From Bacteroidales bacterium (GTDB taxonomy: Bacteria; Bacteroidota; Bacteroidia; Bacteroidales; WCHB1-69): a stretch of DNA of 14,369 nucleotides. Where the stretch lies: the NCBI GenBank assembly GCA_016290715.1, contig JAEEUY010000020.1:1-14369 (forward strand), read 5' to 3'. This document shows, piece by piece, positions 13,767 through 14,369 of this stretch. Each line of letters starts with the position of its first letter. The first letter of the stretch is position 1. The position numbers and the translations under genes are program-made. A model generated the notes under the pieces. The model ran no database searches. It saw only the letters and a list, made by a program, of their open reading frames with translations, and was not told the origin of the DNA.

Positions 13767-14369
13767 TTAACGTATCACTACTTTCTTTGTTATCAAACCG
13801 GTATCACTTGCAATTTGCATGAGGTAAACGCCGGGGGCCAAAGTGGCCACATTTAATGAAATAGTACTTTGGTTAACCATTTCATGCAATACTTTTCTTC
13901 CCGAGTGGTCGAATAGGGTAATTTCATTCAAGATGATGCCCTCTGCAGAAATCATCATATTTTCGTCAGCGGGGTTGGGGAAGATGACGATATTGCCCAA
14001 CCAAGTTGCTTCTTGAAGTCCGGTACGGTCTAATACTACAATATCCAAATGAATAATACTGTCACAACCGGCGCCGGTAATTTCAGTCAGTTCGAAAGAT
14101 TGTGCCGTAGTGTCGTAGAATGTTTGGGAGATACCATAATTTTCGTAGGGCTCATTGACGTATGCGGTATCAACGATATTGATATTGTAAGAAGGCGAGA
14201 TGCTCAAATTAAGGGTATAGACGCTGTCGCATCCAAAAACGGAGAGCAAGCTGTCGGTATAGGTTCCGTTTTCTGTCAGGTTCTGTCCGTGCCAAAAGTA
14301 CGGTAATTCGCCTTCACAAACGGTGGCTGTTTCTGAGAAGCTGAAAGGATTTTCCATTACGACCGTCAC
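13767..14369 (-). CDS. Type IX-secreted surface protein, C-terminal part (cut by window edge)
   Basis: The frame is open at the window end; the GTG there is unlikely to be the true start, so only the last 200 residues are seen. Two repeat-like modules end in the motif GCDSVYTLNL (about 46-55) and GCDSIIHLDI (101-110), a pattern common in large adhesin-like Bacteroidota surface proteins. Residues about 125-200 form a Por/type IX sorting domain, starting at NIVIFPNPADENM and containing LAPGVYLMQIASDTG, with the final KKVVIR typical. The catalytic or binding part lies outside the window, so its function cannot be told. It ends just before a strong terminator. Confidence 0.82.
   Translation of the reverse strand: MTVVMENPFSFSETATVCEGELPYFWHGQNLTENGTYTDSLLSVFGCDSVYTLNLSISPSYNINIVDTAYVNEPYENYGISQTFYDTTAQSFELTEITGAGCDSIIHLDIVVLDRTGLQEATWLGNIVIFPNPADENMMISAEGIILNEITLFDHSGRKVLHEMVNQSTISLNVATLAPGVYLMQIASDTGLITKKVVIR

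Overview
The window looks like chromosomal DNA from a member of the Bacteroidota, most likely Bacteroidales. Three things point there: two proteins carry C-terminal sorting domains of the type IX (Por) secretion system, intergenic regions contain several copies of the phylum's -7 promoter element TAnnTTTG, and the signal peptidase I has the long form with extra N-terminal membrane segments. Nearly all genes are recognisable. No tRNA, rRNA, CRISPR array, insertion sequence, phage gene or attachment site was seen.

Layout. (1) Positions 1-2066, minus strand: signal peptidase I (lepB), split by an apparent one-base deletion in a poly-T run, followed after 2 bp by the start of a YfcC-family membrane transporter that leaves the window. 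(2) 2200-3493, plus strand: a YtfE/RIC-like di-iron hemerythrin protein and, 1 bp later, a LuxR-type regulator whose receiver domain lacks the phosphorylation site. (3) 3490-5292, minus strand: a small secreted protein of six 16-residue repeats, a PspC-domain membrane protein and a MalY/PatB-type PLP enzyme, probably one transcript. (4) 5625-8232, plus strand: an uncharacterised protein with a Tudor/CarD-like N-terminus, an aspartate-type aminotransferase and LpxH (lipid A synthesis). (5) 8324-10149, minus strand: an Hsp15-like S4 protein followed by a beta-CASP metallo-beta-lactamase RNase. (6) 10197-13670, minus strand: a secreted S1/P1 nuclease, a TlyA-type rRNA methyltransferase and an M6 metalloprotease with a type IX signal; the last two overlap by 4 bp. 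(7) 13767-14369, minus strand: the C-terminal end of another type IX-secreted surface protein, followed by a strong terminator.

The genes mix housekeeping (LepB, LpxH, TlyA, Hsp15, RNase, aminotransferases) with an outward-facing set (protease, nuclease, adhesin-like protein) that would fit a bacterium degrading extracellular protein and nucleic acid. The best candidate for a little-described system is the hemerythrin/pseudo-receiver pair, which may sense nitric oxide, oxygen or iron-sulphur damage without phosphorylation. The repeat protein and the split lepB are the other items most worth checking.
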